Below are positions 1-11,603 of a DNA stretch of 32,878 bases, piece by piece (the first letter of the stretch is position 1; each line of letters starts with the position of its first letter). The stretch covers positions 1 through 32,878 of the forward strand of contig NZ_PDOA01000028.1 in the NCBI RefSeq assembly GCF_003116135.1, written 5' to 3'. The notes beneath the pieces were generated by a model. That model did not search any database. It was given only the letters and a program-made list of their open reading frames with translations, and was not told where the DNA came from. A program made the translations under genes and the position numbers. This DNA comes from Teichococcus aestuarii (GTDB taxonomy: Bacteria > Pseudomonadota > Alphaproteobacteria > Acetobacterales > Acetobacteraceae).

Positions 1-55
1 CCGCTATTGCCGCCACCACCCGCTCGCGCAGATCCACTGACAGCGCTTTCGACAT
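1..55 (-). CDS. IS630-family transposase, N-terminal fragment cut by the window edge
   Basis: The reverse strand opens with ATG at 55 and reads MSKALSVDLRERVVAAIA before leaving the window. That is the usual beginning of IS630-family (Tc1/mariner-like) transposases, whose N-terminus is a helix-turn-helix that binds the element ends. Only 18 residues are visible, so neither intactness nor the catalytic DDE domain can be judged. The DNA at 56-200, with an ACTGAATC and a facing GATTCAGT, may be the end of the element, but I could not define a terminal repeat. Confidence 0.7.
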   Translation of the reverse strand, partial: MSKALSVDLRERVVAAIA

Positions 56-219
56 GCCCGTCGCCCCTCCAATACCAGGGCAACTGAATCACCTTCCGCC
101 CGGCGCCGGGATCACAAGCGATTCAGTCAGGCCGAAAACCGCTCTAGGCGACGTGGACAAAGGTGCTTCACACCCTGAACCTGAGGTGATTCAAGGCTGC
201 CTCCTGAAGGGAGGCGCCG

Positions 220-300
220 GTGCTGCGAGGTTTGCTGACGGACGAGGAATGGGCCTTCTTCGAGCCATTCGTGGTCGAGACCGGCCCCTTCCGCGGCCGG
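220..300 (+). pseudogene. IS5-family transposase remnant (N-terminal scrap)
   Basis: From a GTG at 220 the frame reads about 27 residues including LLTDEEWAFFEPFVVETG, the standard start of IS5-family transposases. The similarity ends near 300, where the frame runs into unrelated sequence. The remainder of the gene is absent, so this is a dead fragment. It lies directly upstream of a second, differently related IS5-type transposase and shows repeated insertion at this spot. Confidence 0.6.
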
Positions 301-370
301 ACACTTCGAAGAACCTCGCGGCTGAGGCGTCGACCTGATTCACTGACCCTGGTCAGCGGAGGCGGCGGGA

Positions 371-1447
371 ATGGCGTATCAGCCTGGCTTCTTCGATGTG
401 GATGAGCGCTATGCGGCCTTGTCGGCGGCCGGCGATCCACTGGAGCGGCTCTCAGCCGTGGTCGACTTCGAGATCTTCCGCCCCGTACTGGAGGCGGCGC
501 TGAGGCGGTCGGACCGCAGCCGTGGTGGGCGCCCGTCCTATGACGCGGTGCTGATGTTCCGCATCCTGGTGCTGCAGGCGCTCTATAGCCTCTCGGACAA
601 GCAGGCAGAGTTCCAATTGCGGGACCGGCTGTCTTTCATGCGCTTCGTGGGCATGGGCCTGCACCAGGCGGTGCCGGACGCCAAGACGATCTGGCTCTAT
701 CGCGAGCAGCTCAAACAGGCGGGCGCCATTGAGGGCCTGTTCCGCCGCTTCGACGAGGTGCTGGCCGCCAAGGGCCTCCTCGCCATGGGCGGGCAGATCA
801 TCGACGCCACGATCATCGCCGCGCCGCGCCAGAAGCTCACCCTGGGGGAGAAGGCCACAATCCGGCAGGGCGGCACGCCTACGGATTAGTCTCGCGCCAA
901 GCGGGCACAGAAGGATCGAGATGCTCGCTGGACGCTCAAGCGTGGGAAGGCCAAGCCCAAACCCGAAGGCAATCAGCGCCAAGCCATCCAGATCGCGGTG
1001 CCGATTTTCGGCTACAAGAGCCACATCGGCATCGACTGGCGGCACGGGCTGATCCGCCGCTGGACGGTGACCGATGCCGCCCAGCACGACAGCCGCAGCT
1101 TTGCTGGCTTGCTCGATCCCGGGAACACTGCCAGCCGTGTCTGGGCCGACACCGCCTACCGCACGAAACGCAACTTGGAAATCCTGGAGCGCCGCGGTCT
1201 GAGCGAGTACATCCTGTTCCGCCGGCCACCTCGGCGCTAACTCTCTGAGCTGCAGGCGAAAGCCAATGCGTCACGCGCCCGGATCCGCTCTGGCATCGAG
1301 CATGTCTTCGCCGCACAGAAGCACCGCATGGCGCTGTTCGTCCGCACCATCGGCCTGGCCCGGGCGCAGGTGAAGATCGGCATGGCCAACCTGGCGTACA
1401 ACTTCACCCGCCTCGCCTGGCTCAGCACCCGAACTGCGCCCGGATAG
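371..1447 (+). pseudogene. IS5-family transposase with two in-frame stop codons
   Basis: One reading frame from ATG 371 to TAG 1447 encodes an IS5-family DDE transposase (DDE_Tnp_1 type). It starts MAYQPGFFDVDERYAALS, has the DUF772-like N-terminal region (SYDAVLMFRILVLQALY), the first catalytic aspartate in QIIDATIIAAP, the GYKSHIGID segment with a later VTDAAQHDS, and the C-terminal IRSGIEHVFAAQK glutamate region. The frame is interrupted by TAG at 887-889, where homologues usually have a tryptophan, and by TAA at 1238-1240. No frameshift is needed to join the three pieces, so the two lesions are point mutations. The element cannot make transposase unless both stops are suppressed. I could not locate its terminal inverted repeats. 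Confidence 0.85.
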
Positions 1448-1701
1448 CCCGGCAGCTCCACAAAGAGCGGCGCCAGCGGCGCCAAGCCCCTCATCCAGCT
1501 CCATCAGCAGGCTCGCGTCACGACCGGGCGCGACCATCAAGCTCCCAATGGTCATGCAGCGGCGGGTACTTCGAGGTCTCCGGCTGTTCAGCCACCTCGT
1601 CACGCTGATCCAATGTCCACATTGCTGACGGGGGTTTCCATCACCTCATCATAAAATGCCCAGATAGGGTTATCCGTCCTGCAGTACTGGACCAATTCCG
1701 A

Positions 1702-3237
1702 CTACTTCGGCTGGTCGCCTATCATGTACAGCGAGGATAAGCGAAAACCCTTCGGCCTCGCTACACCATCCACAGCAGGCACCTCATGCCCGCTGACTAT
1801 GATTTGGAGATGCACCTTATGCTCTCGTGCCAAGTCAGGCGGAAAGGCGAACCAACAATAGAAATATCCCTGCCTTTTCGCCTTCATGGCTGATGCAAGC
1901 TGGATGTCAACATCAAGCCCATTCATCTTGATTGTCAAAGGACAATCAGGCGCACTGATGCAGGCTGGTAGATCCAGCGCTCCCTCCAGCTTCATCCCCT
2001 TGAAAGTTGACCATCTCGTGTGGCTAGGTAGTGTCAGCCCCGCCTCCTGATAAACCCAGACGCCGCGGGAGTCGATCATCAGCCAGCCCTCGCCGAGCGC
2101 GCCCAGGCCAATGTGGCCGGCGCCAAAGGACAATTTCGGTGCGTCGGGCTTGTCGAGGAAAGAAAAGCTTTTCCACTTCAACTCCAGAAGCTCTGCAGCC
2201 ATCGCCTCGGCTTTTTTCTTCCATTCCTGGCCTTGTGGTGACAGAGGCCCATCAATGCGGAAGTTGGGCAGCGCCGCTTCCAAAGCCCGGGCAAAATCCA
2301 GGGGGGCATCCTGCTGGCGGTGTCTAGCAGCCTGCTTGTACAGCGCCTCGAGATCGTCCAGATACCGCGAAAGATCTAGGTGTGGTCGTAGTAGTGCCCG
2401 CGTTCGAGCAAAATCTTCTGGATCGTACAAGCTGATCTCTGCTTTGATCAACGCCGCCTCAGAGGGCAGGCGGCGAATGGACGATCCGAAGTTGCGCCGA
2501 AACCAGGATTCAGCGACGTCAGCTGTAACCAAACCTGCAACTCCATTCTCATCAGCGCAGAGTACAGGGCGATTGGCACATAGCGCCTCCATTGCCGCTT
2601 TGCCGGTGGCAACCACAAGGTCTGTCTGCACAAAGGCTTCGTGCAGTGACGATGAGAGTTTGCCTACTCCACCGCCGACGAGTTCCACGGCAAGCCCCAT
2701 CTCCTGACATGCTTTCTTCACAGCCGCGGCCTGGTGTGCGCCGTATTTTGCTATAATCAAAACGCGACGAATACCCGCCGGCGGTGGTGCTTCCTGGAAG
2801 GGTAAGCCGCTTGCATTCTGGAGGGTAACTACGCGTACTGGATCGATGCCAAGTGCCTCCCATAGCCGGTTCCGGACAGGGTTACTGTGAGCCACATAGA
2901 GACCGATGCTAGACAAAACCGGTGGTTCATCATGCCATGATGTTGCATCGTGGCAGAACCATAACGCTGGAACGTCTGGAAAGAGAGCTCGTGCGACAAG
3001 GAACGGAGCGGTGTGGTGGCCATGCAGGATATCCGGATTAAAGCGACTAAGCTTCTCGATCCGCTCCGTTACCAACACGCCTGCCTTCCGCAGATGAGCC
3101 GCAAGGTCACTCAGTGGCGATGTGACGTAGACTGCAACGTCGTGACCTCGCTCAGAGAGCCCTTGAGCAACTTCCGACGTGACGATCTCAGTGCCGGAGC
3201 GCTGATCGAGCCGAATGTTCGTGATGATAATACGCAT
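1702..3237 (-). CDS. Glycosyltransferase, GT4-like, with extra C-terminal domain
   Basis: This encodes a 511-residue protein. Residues 1-330 resemble a GT-B fold glycosyltransferase of the GT4 type: the first strand and glycine-containing loop (MRIIITNIRLDQRSGTEIVT), an ILHGHHTAPFL segment near 95, and a second Rossmann half beginning about 180 (RRVLIIAKYG) with a VVATGKAAMEALCANRP nucleotide-sugar-side motif near 240. Residues about 370-511 form a separate region rich in beta strands (GVWVYQEAGLTLP), which may be a carbohydrate-binding or sugar-recognition domain; I do not recognise the family. It probably transfers a sugar to a cell-surface polysaccharide in the cytoplasm. GAGGTG lies 6 bases upstream of ATG 3237. 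The gene stands alone between IS debris; the SGNH/WcbI protein at 18811 is a possible partner in surface-glycan modification. Confidence 0.75.
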   Translation of the reverse strand: MRIIITNIRLDQRSGTEIVTSEVAQGLSERGHDVAVYVTSPLSDLAAHLRKAGVLVTERIEKLSRFNPDILHGHHTAPFLVARALFPDVPALWFCHDATSWHDEPPVLSSIGLYVAHSNPVRNRLWEALGIDPVRVVTLQNASGLPFQEAPPPAGIRRVLIIAKYGAHQAAAVKKACQEMGLAVELVGGGVGKLSSSLHEAFVQTDLVVATGKAAMEALCANRPVLCADENGVAGLVTADVAESWFRRNFGSSIRRLPSEAALIKAEISLYDPEDFARTRALLRPHLDLSRYLDDLEALYKQAARHRQQDAPLDFARALEAALPNFRIDGPLSPQGQEWKKKAEAMAAELLELKWKSFSFLDKPDAPKLSFGAGHIGLGALGEGWLMIDSRGVWVYQEAGLTLPSHTRWSTFKGMKLEGALDLPACISAPDCPLTIKMNGLDVDIQLASAMKAKRQGYFYCWFAFPPDLAREHKVHLQIIVSGHEVPAVDGVARPKGFRLSSLYMIGDQPK

Positions 3238-3320
3238 GCGATCACCTCATGAGAGGCATCCTATCGGCTGAAACGCGTTCTTTGACCATCCACTTTCAGA
3301 TGGTGAAACCTTCCGTGTGT

Positions 3321-3413
3321 TCAGTCAGCAAAGATAGTCCGCGCCCGATCGAGAAGCGCCACACGCTCTGTCAGGCCATTCAGCCCGCCGTTGATGCGGC
3401 GGGTGAGGGCGGA
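3321..3413 (-). pseudogene. C-terminal remnant of a GH19 chitinase/lysozyme
   Basis: On the minus strand a frame ending at TGA 3321-3323 reads ALTRRINGGLNGLTERVALL and a few more residues. TRRINGG-NGL is the typical C-terminal signature of glycoside hydrolase family 19 endolysins and chitinases, which cut peptidoglycan or chitin. Only about 30 codons remain. The upstream part is replaced at 3414 by what looks like the end of an IS3 element (the IS terminus would end in TCA on the minus strand). The remnant points to phage-lysis or predation genes once being here. Confidence 0.55.
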
Positions 3414-3664
3414 TGACCGTGTAGCCAGAACTGGTCCGCCCGCAGGGAGAGCTTTCCGGCTTCATCAGCAGCCCTTCCGGGCTGCTGTGGCAGCAAATTC
3501 CTGGGGCGCCAGGTGCCCCAGGGCACTGTGAGGACGGCACGCATTGTAGTCCCGTCTCCAGGCCTCGATCTTGCTCCTGGCATCCTCCAGCGACAAGAAC
3601 CATTGCGTGTCCAGGCATTCGTCGCAGAGGCGGCCGTTGAAACTCTCCACCAACTGGCGGCCCC
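3414..3664 (-). pseudogene. IS3-family OrfB transposase, C-terminal remnant
   Basis: The minus-strand frame ending at TGA 3465 contains VESFNGRLCDECLDTQWF, then ARSKIEAWRRDYNACRPHSA. This is the DDE integrase-core C-terminus of IS3-family OrfB, including the final glutamate region. The sequence before it belongs to the adjacent methyltransferase, so everything upstream of about 3664 in the IS is lost. Between the ORF stop and the presumed IS end at 3414 is a hairpin (CAGCAGCCC-TTCC-GGGCTGCTG, 3466-3487). The fragment joins a truncated methyltransferase to a GH19 tail, which means a deletion occurred next to the IS. Confidence 0.75.
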
Positions 3665-4576
3665 TCCGAGCAGCGCCTGGCAGCCGGGCCCCACAAACCC
3701 CAGACCGGCCGCTCCGCGGTTCTGCGGGCTCTGCGGCAGGCCGGCTGCCAGCAGCGGCAGGTAGAGGCGGAGCCACAGGAGAGCCACCAGCCCGAGCGGC
3801 ACCGCCACATGCTCGGGCCCCGCCTCCTCGGCCAGGCCGGCGGCGCCATCGGCCACCCGGCACAGGCTGCGCAGCAGGCCGAGCTTGTAGGTCGCACTCT
3901 TCGCGTCGTTGAGGATCAGGTGGCGCAACAGCGGCAGAGCGCCGCTGCCGTCATCGGGCAGGCGCAGCACCATCTGCGTCCAGCGGATCTCGGACCGGCC
4001 CAGCCGTTCAGCCGCCTCGGTGACGGACAGGAGGACCAGCCCCTTCGCCCGGGCCAGCGCCTCGATCTCGGCCACCGACACCGGGTGCATGCCGCGCTCG
4101 GGCTCAGCCGGGCCGTGCCGCAGGGTCAGCGCCAGGAGGCCGCCCGCCTTCAGCAGCCCCACCAGCTTGCGGAAGGCGCGCGGCCGGTCTGCCGGGGCGA
4201 CGTGCTGCCAGACCGCGCTCAGCAGCACCAGATCGGCCGCCAGACCCAGCCGCTGCGTGGCGGCAAGCGCCGGCAGGCGGTCGTCCAGCCAGCGGACCCG
4301 CAGCCCGGCCTGGCGCGGCTCGGCCGCCTGGCGCAGGGCGGCCACCGGCTCGATCGCCAGCACCTGGTGGCCCTGTGCGGCAAGCCACGCCGCCTCTCGC
4401 CCGGTGCCGGCGCCGACATCGAGGATCAGCCCCGGCTCCTGCGGCAGAAAGGGCTGCAGCCAGCCGAGCAGGGCCTCGGCCGGCACCGCCGCATCGCGCT
4501 CGGCCAGCATCGTGGCTTCGGCTGCGTACCAGGCGAGCGCCACCTCCGTCCTGCCCTGCTGCTCCGCGTCAACCAT
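3664..4576 (-). pseudogene. SAM-dependent methyltransferase, 3' end replaced by IS3 tail
   Basis: The gene encodes a class I methyltransferase. Motif I is LILDVGAGTGREA near residue 50 of the product, followed by an acidic strand (VLAIEP) and DLVLLSAVWQHV as the motif IV region. The family-typical second part includes ILNDAKSATYKLGLLRSL and PLLAAGLPQSPQNRG. The frame then runs without a stop into IS3 DNA at about 3664, so the predicted 403-residue ORF (down to 3380) is a chimera and the native C-terminus is missing. I chose ATG 4576, with AGGG 6 bases upstream, over the TTG at 4591. Its substrate is unknown. It follows the mcrBC remnant on the same strand, but 850 bases away, so a shared function is only a possibility. 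Confidence 0.7.
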
Positions 4577-4839
4577 CGTCAACCCTGTCAACCTCGCCCA
4601 AACCGCGCCACTGGCGCGCGCGCATGCTCTGCCCGACCATAATGGCCCACCCCTAGGGAGGGACCCGCAAGGGGGGGGCCGGGTCAGCGCTCCCCGTCAA
4701 TCTGTCCAATGGCTGTTTCACGTTTTTCCGCGTACGCCCGCTCTCCTGCCTGTGAGCACATCGGAGAAGGCGGGGTGGAGGCAAGCGGCTTTTTTGAGGC
4801 TGAGAGGATTTCTCCTGCCGCTGCAGCCATCGCCTTGGG

Positions 4840-5090
4840 CTGTGAACGGGTTCACAGCCCGGTTCACAGCGTAAAATATTGATCTGGAAGAATATGTGAA
4901 TGTGTGAACCGTGTGAAGGTCATGTCCCTCACGCGCGCCTCTGCACGCGCAAAAGGCGCGTACGCGGGCGCGCCCGCGTACGCGGCCGCGCCACGTGGGC
5001 GCGAGGAAACGCGTTCACAGCTTCACAGCTTCACATTTCGAGCGATTTCAGCAGCTTGGGGTGTGAAGGGGGGCGTGAAGCCATTCACAC
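4840..5090. repeat. TGTGAA/TTCACA repeat field
   Basis: At least ten copies of TGTGAA or its complement TTCACA occur between 4840 and 5090. They form a left cluster at about 4840-4916 (three TTCACA-facing and several TGTGAA copies) and a right cluster at about 5011-5090 (TTCACAGCTTCACAGCTTCA). The GC-rich palindrome at 4957-4984 sits between them. No credible gene overlaps this block. Such iterated sites can be binding sites for an initiator or repressor. I do not know the binding protein. Confidence 0.7.
4957..4984. repeat. Perfect 28-bp palindrome
   Basis: The sequence CGCGTACGCGGGCG followed directly by its exact reverse complement makes a 28-bp palindrome with no spacer. It is embedded in alternating CG/TA steps and lies almost centrally in the TGTGAA/TTCACA repeat field. 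It could bind a dimeric protein or extrude as a cruciform. A simple transcription terminator is unlikely because no T tract follows. Confidence 0.85.
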
Positions 5091-6131
5091 AGGACGATTG
5101 TGCTGCTGGACAGGCCGGCACCAACCGGCTGGCTGAACCTACCGGGCCGCGTCCTCCTCGTCCAGCGTCTGCGACACTCCTGCCGGCAGACCGCGTTGAG
5201 CGGGATCATCGGACCAGGTCAGGCCAGAGCACGCCGCGGGCCACCGCGGGGAGCGATGGGCAGCAGGGCCGCCTGCGCCGCCGCCCCGCTGCGGAGCGCG
5301 CGCAGCGCAGGGTGAAACGGATGATGCGTGTTGCCGGCCAGGTTCAGCGGCTGCTGAGTGATGCCGAGCGTCTCAAGCTCAATCATCACCTTCAGGCGCA
5401 GCAAGTGAAAGATACTCTTGCGAGAGATTCTTCGTCAGTTCAGGAAGGTCAGCAGATCCTGATGGATTGCCGTCCAGGGCTGATCGAGATTCAGCGTGCA
5501 CACCCGCACCCGATGGCCGGCCAAGGTGTAGTCCAGCCGCAGATCCTGCGCCGTGACACGCGGGTAGAGCAGCAAGCCCTCGGCCTTGGCTGCCGCCGGC
5601 GTATTGTGGTCGATGTGCTGCAGGTAGGTCAGCATCTGATAAAGGTTCTCGGATTTGAGCGTCTCGGGTCCGTCCCGAAAGCGGCTGAGCGTTTTCTTGT
5701 GGTACTTGGCGTCCATGACGATGGTACGCCCCAGGCTGCGCAGCGTCACATCGGTGCGCATCCTGGGCAGAAACACCGCGTGCGCGGGATCGGCGCAGTG
5801 CGCATCCCAGGCAATGTGCTCAGCGCTCACCCGAAAGATGCTTTGCTCGGCACGATAGAAGTTGCGCAAAAAGGCCTCGAACACGGTCGACATACGGACC
5901 TCGTCTTCGAGCAGATCAGCAAATCGGGTGCGGCTTTGTCCTTCGCCGGGCAGAAGATTGTCGAGGATCAGGGCGCAGATCCGCAGCAGCAGATCGTAGT
6001 GTCGGGTGTTGCGCGACAGCTGTGTCAACGCCGTTTGAAAACTGACCCACTTTGGATTGATGTGCCGGTCGAAAGCTGACCCACGTGTCTGTTGCCCGGT
6101 GTGGGGGTGAGCCCGACCCAGGCTGCGTTTC

Positions 6132-7972
<1,841 letters not shown>

Positions 7973-8514
7973 TTAGGCATGGGTCAGATTTCAAACGGCG
8001 CCTGGGTCAGTTTCACAGCGGCAGCTACAGCTGCACCTGCCGGAACAACGCACGGGACAGCGGTCGGTCTGATACGCCCGCCAACTGCAGGTGTAGGCGA
8101 CGCAGCTCCTGCGCCAGCTCTCGGTTCAAGCCTTCGGCCGCCGCCAAGCTCCGCAGCGTGGCTTTGAGGATCTGGTTGTGCGGCAGATCAACGCTGAGCT
8201 CATCCGTGGAACAGACAGCGCGGCCACGCACCAGCGAAGCCCGCTTGATGGTGTCAGCCAGCAAAAAGCGTCCTCGAGGCGCGGCTGTCTCCTCGACCAG
8301 CTCACGGTAGCCGCGGTCGATGCCTTGCCGTAGCAGACGGCGCATGCCGTTTCTAAGCACGCGCGCAAACACGCGCGCAAAGAGGTCGAGAATGTCGGGC
8401 CCCCCCCGTTGCGCCAAGCTCGATCGCCCGCCCCTCGGGAAAGCGATCCCAGGCGTAGAGGAACAGGTAGTAGAGGTTCTGGATCGGGATGGAGCTGGGC
8501 ATGACCGCCCGCTA

Positions 8515-11320
8515 TCAAGCCAAGAGCTTGCTGCGCCAGCTCTCCGCCTTGTCCGGATCGTCGAACCAATACTCCTCCAGCAGCGGCACGATTTCGGTCT
8601 CGATCACCCGACGGTACCAATCTGCTTCTGCTTCCGGCGCCAGCCCCGCCTCTCCCTCTGCAGGCTTGGGCGGTCCGGCAAAGAAGCTATGGCCGATGCA
8701 GAATCCTGGACCCAGATTGCTGCGATCGCCAGCAATCTCCTGATTCAAATCGGCCATACGGGTGCGGATCCGATTGATTGTCTTAGGCGAAACCTGGGAC
8801 TTGTGCAGATGCGCGCCAAAACTGTCTTCGGCAAAGCCCGGCGCCACGGTGACAAAGGCAAAGCGCCGGCGCAGCGCGTAATCGACCACGGCCAAGCTGC
8901 GATCGGCGGTGTTCATCATGCCGAGCAGATAGACATTGGGTGGCACATAGAAGCGCGCATCAGCCTGCTCGGCATAGGCCAGTTTGACCGCCCATTCGGG
9001 TGCGCGCTTGTCCGGCTCGATCAGCAGCATCAGCTCGCCCAGGATCTTGGACAAATTGCCACGGTTGATCTCATCGATGACGAAAACATAGATCTGCTTT
9101 GGATCAGCGAGGGCCCGGCGACAGAATTCAAGGAACACCCCTTCGCGCAGCACAAAGCTGTCCTTGTTGGGCCGGTATCCCTGAACAAAATCCTCGTAAG
9201 CGTAGGCCTGGTGGAACTGCACGGTGCGCAGCCGACTGGGATCCTCAAAGCGCATCAGGGCGTAGGCCAGACGGCGTGCCACATAGCTTTTGCCAACCCC
9301 CGGGGCGCCTTGCAGGATCAGGTTGCGCTTGTGGCGCCAGACATCGAGGGCACGCTCGAAGGTGCTGCGCGGCATGAACAGCCCGTCCATCGCCTCGTCG
9401 ATGCTGTAGGCCTTGCGCTCAGGCTCCGGCAGGGGTTGGGGCGGATCAATGTCTGTGGCCCCTACGGCTGCCCACAGCGCGTCCAGGCTGGCCGTTTCCA
9501 TGATCGGTTGGGTCAAAGTCTTTGTAGGCAGCGTGAAGGGTGCTTGCCACTCGCCGCGGGCAATTCAGCGAACCGCGCGTACGTTCTGTAGCGCTGCGCG
9601 GCTTGGGTCATACGCATAGTCGCCGACAACCTCACCATGGCCGACAATGGTGCCGCGCCCGCGCTTGGCAAAGACGATGTCACCGGGGCGGATCGCATGG
9701 GCAAAGTCGTAGCAGGCGCGGGCATCATTGCTGGGCTGACCGTCGCGCGGATAGGCTTCTGCCAGCGCCTCCAGCATGGCCGTCGGTGTTGCATATTGAC
9801 GCAGATCGCCGAGCGCGTCCCAGCCGACGGCCATCAGTCCGCGCTCGTAGAGCTCGTTCCAGTGTGCGGCCCCCTCCCCCGGCGACCAGAACCAGATCCG
9901 GGGTGCAGCTTCAGCAGTCGGCAGCGTGTCTCCCGGAGCGGCCAGGCCACCTTTATCCAGGATCGCGGCATAGGCGTCCAGCAGTGCCTCCAAATCGGCG
10001 GTGATCTCAAGGTCGGAAGGCACGGCGCCCGCGGGGTAGAATTTGTGGGCAATGGTACTGTGCTCGTAATCGGTGCCCAGCGAGGCTGGTGGTCTGCAGG
10101 TCGATGCTGTCATCAAGCCGAAAGTCGGCCTCGGCCAGGCTCGGCACCATGGCACGCGCCCGCCGGGCCCGAGCAGCAAGCTCCTGGCGGCCTGCGCTGC
10201 GGCGGTGCTGCTGGACGACTTCGGTCACCCCCTGATTGAGGGTGAGATAGACGCCGGACATGTCCTGCGGGAACAGGAAGACCGCATAGAGGCCGCGCTG
10301 GGTCGAACTGGTCTCCCGTTCATCCATGAGCGCCATCCAGGGCACGGTGGCCCAGACCCCGGCGCCAAGGCTCCAGCTGACCTTGACCTGTGGATGGGCC
10401 TGCAGAGGCGGCAGCGCCGCCAAGCCCGTCTGCAGCCGCTCCATCAGCGGCCAAAGCTCGGCGTGGCGGCCAAAGGGGATGCTGCCGCGGATCGCTGAGA
10501 AGCGGGAAAGAAACTCCTCCAGGGCCGGGCGGACGACCTCCTCGGTGGTCAGCAGGGGCATAGACAGATCGAGTTCCTCAGTGCTTTCCCGGGACAGCAG
10601 ATCGGATGCCTGATCGGCCAGAGGCACGACCAGGTGCATCCAGGGGGCGAACAGCGTGGCGACCTCCTGGACCACCACCTCGAAATTGGTCTGGTCGAGC
10701 TCCTCGAGGCCGATGTAGCGGCTGATCGACCCTCTAGCCCAATTGGCACCCTCGGCGGAGCCGAGGAAGCTGAGCCAAGCGTCCAGGTCAGTGAAGTCGG
10801 CGACTCCAGGGCCAAGCCGGGTCTTGCGGCGAAACAGCCAGCTTCTGTTTGACCGGGCGAGAGCCTGTGTCAGGGTCTCGGCCTGTGCCGAGCCAGGAGG
10901 CGGTAGGGCAGCAAAGATCTGCGGGGCGGCTTTCCTAATCTTCAGTTTTGTCGTTTTGTTATAAAAATCTTTAGGATGAATGGTGGCAGCAAAGCCCACC
11001 TCAACGCCCTGGCCCGAGACGATGGCAAAGACCTGCGGCATGCCGACGAAGGCGGCCAGGTTGCGGCGGTTGTAAGCGCCGAACCACAGGTCTTTCGGCA
11101 GATAGCCGCGCACGCCGCCCTGCACCGAGAAGCCGCTGGTCACCTTGGCGGCGAAGTCCTGCGGACTGCCGAGGGTGGTGACCGCCACTTGGCCCAGCTG
11201 TTCCAAGGCCGTGTGGATGGTGCGGTAGGCCTGATGCTGGTCGGGAGAGAGATCCTTGTAGCGCGCCTTGGTCCGGCTCTGGGCCAGCAGTTCCACATCA
11301 CGCCGCGCAATCTGAATCAC
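8515..11320 (-). pseudogene. mcrB: McrB-type (MrcB) restriction translocase, broken by a frameshift and a nonsense codon
   Basis: McrB subunits recognise modified DNA and use GTP or ATP hydrolysis to drive McrC. The start is probably GTG 11320, with GGGGAGGG 6 bases upstream. Part 1 is the MrcB-like N-terminal domain (DUF3578), with GVWATVPWMALMDERE and DMSGVYLTLNQGVTE. At the CCC run 10076-10078 the frame shifts, and part 2 continues as GTDYEHSTIAHKFYPAG into a PUA-like EVE domain (IWFWSPGEGAAHWNELYERG, GDIVFAKRGRGTIVGHGEV), a reader of modified bases. TGA at 9565-9567 stands where the family has Trp (VRAVR-stop-IARGEWQ). Part 3 is the AAA module: LILQGAPGVGKS, VFVIDEINRGN and LLGMMNTADRS. 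Without the lesions it would be one protein of about 930 residues. Part 3 could be restarted internally at ATG 9501. Confidence 0.9.
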
Positions 11321-11505
11321 ACCGAACCCTCCCCAGCAAGGCAAAGATAACCAAGCGCCAAGAGCCTCACCAGATCACGAGGATGGCCACAAGTATGAGG
11401 CACACGGCTGCTTGGCAGCACCGAGAGAGAGCGAGTGGAAGATCTACGACCCTGATGGCACGCAGAGTTCCCTCCGCAGCAGAAAATATCAAGTAATACC
11501 AGATG

Positions 11506-11511
11506 TATAAT
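11506..11511 (+). promoter_or_regulatory. Possible -10 element upstream of hipA
   Basis: A perfect TATAAT lies about 90 bases before hipA in an AT-richer patch (11480-11530). No convincing -35 hexamer stands 16-18 bases upstream, so this is a weak promoter candidate. The rest of 11321-11603 holds no recognisable gene. Confidence 0.3.
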
Positions 11512-11603
11512 TACCAATCAGCGGATCAGAGCCTCCCAAAAATGTACCTCTTGGGGATCAATAGGAATGGATATTGCCGAAAATGGTGCGCTAAAAGGGT
11601 CAC

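Larger units (their letters stand above)
4592..5434. other. Long non-coding stretch between methyltransferase and mcrC
   Basis: Apart from the repeat field and palindrome listed separately, I see no gene with recognisable content. The long plus-strand frame that crosses this stretch and continues antisense through mcrC has the composition of a shadow. A short minus-strand frame from ATG 5386 (MIELETLGITQQPLNLAG) ends near 5219 and has a poor ribosome site; I could not support it. The run of G at about 4670-4678 follows a GGGAGGGACCC motif of unknown meaning. Confidence 0.5.

Noticed and set aside
3809-4874. Plus-strand ORFs of 277 and 321 codons over the methyltransferase
   Set aside because: Antisense shadows in high-GC DNA; the minus strand carries a clear SAM-binding motif.
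5219-5386. Short minus-strand ORF from ATG 5386
   Set aside because: Ribosome site too close to the ATG, no recognisable pattern, GC-biased composition; could be real but not supportable.
4904-6079. Plus-strand ORF of 391 codons
   Set aside because: It starts in the repeat field, passes the palindrome and continues antisense through mcrC. The Arg/Ala/Gln-rich translation has no motif, while mcrC on the other strand is recognisable.
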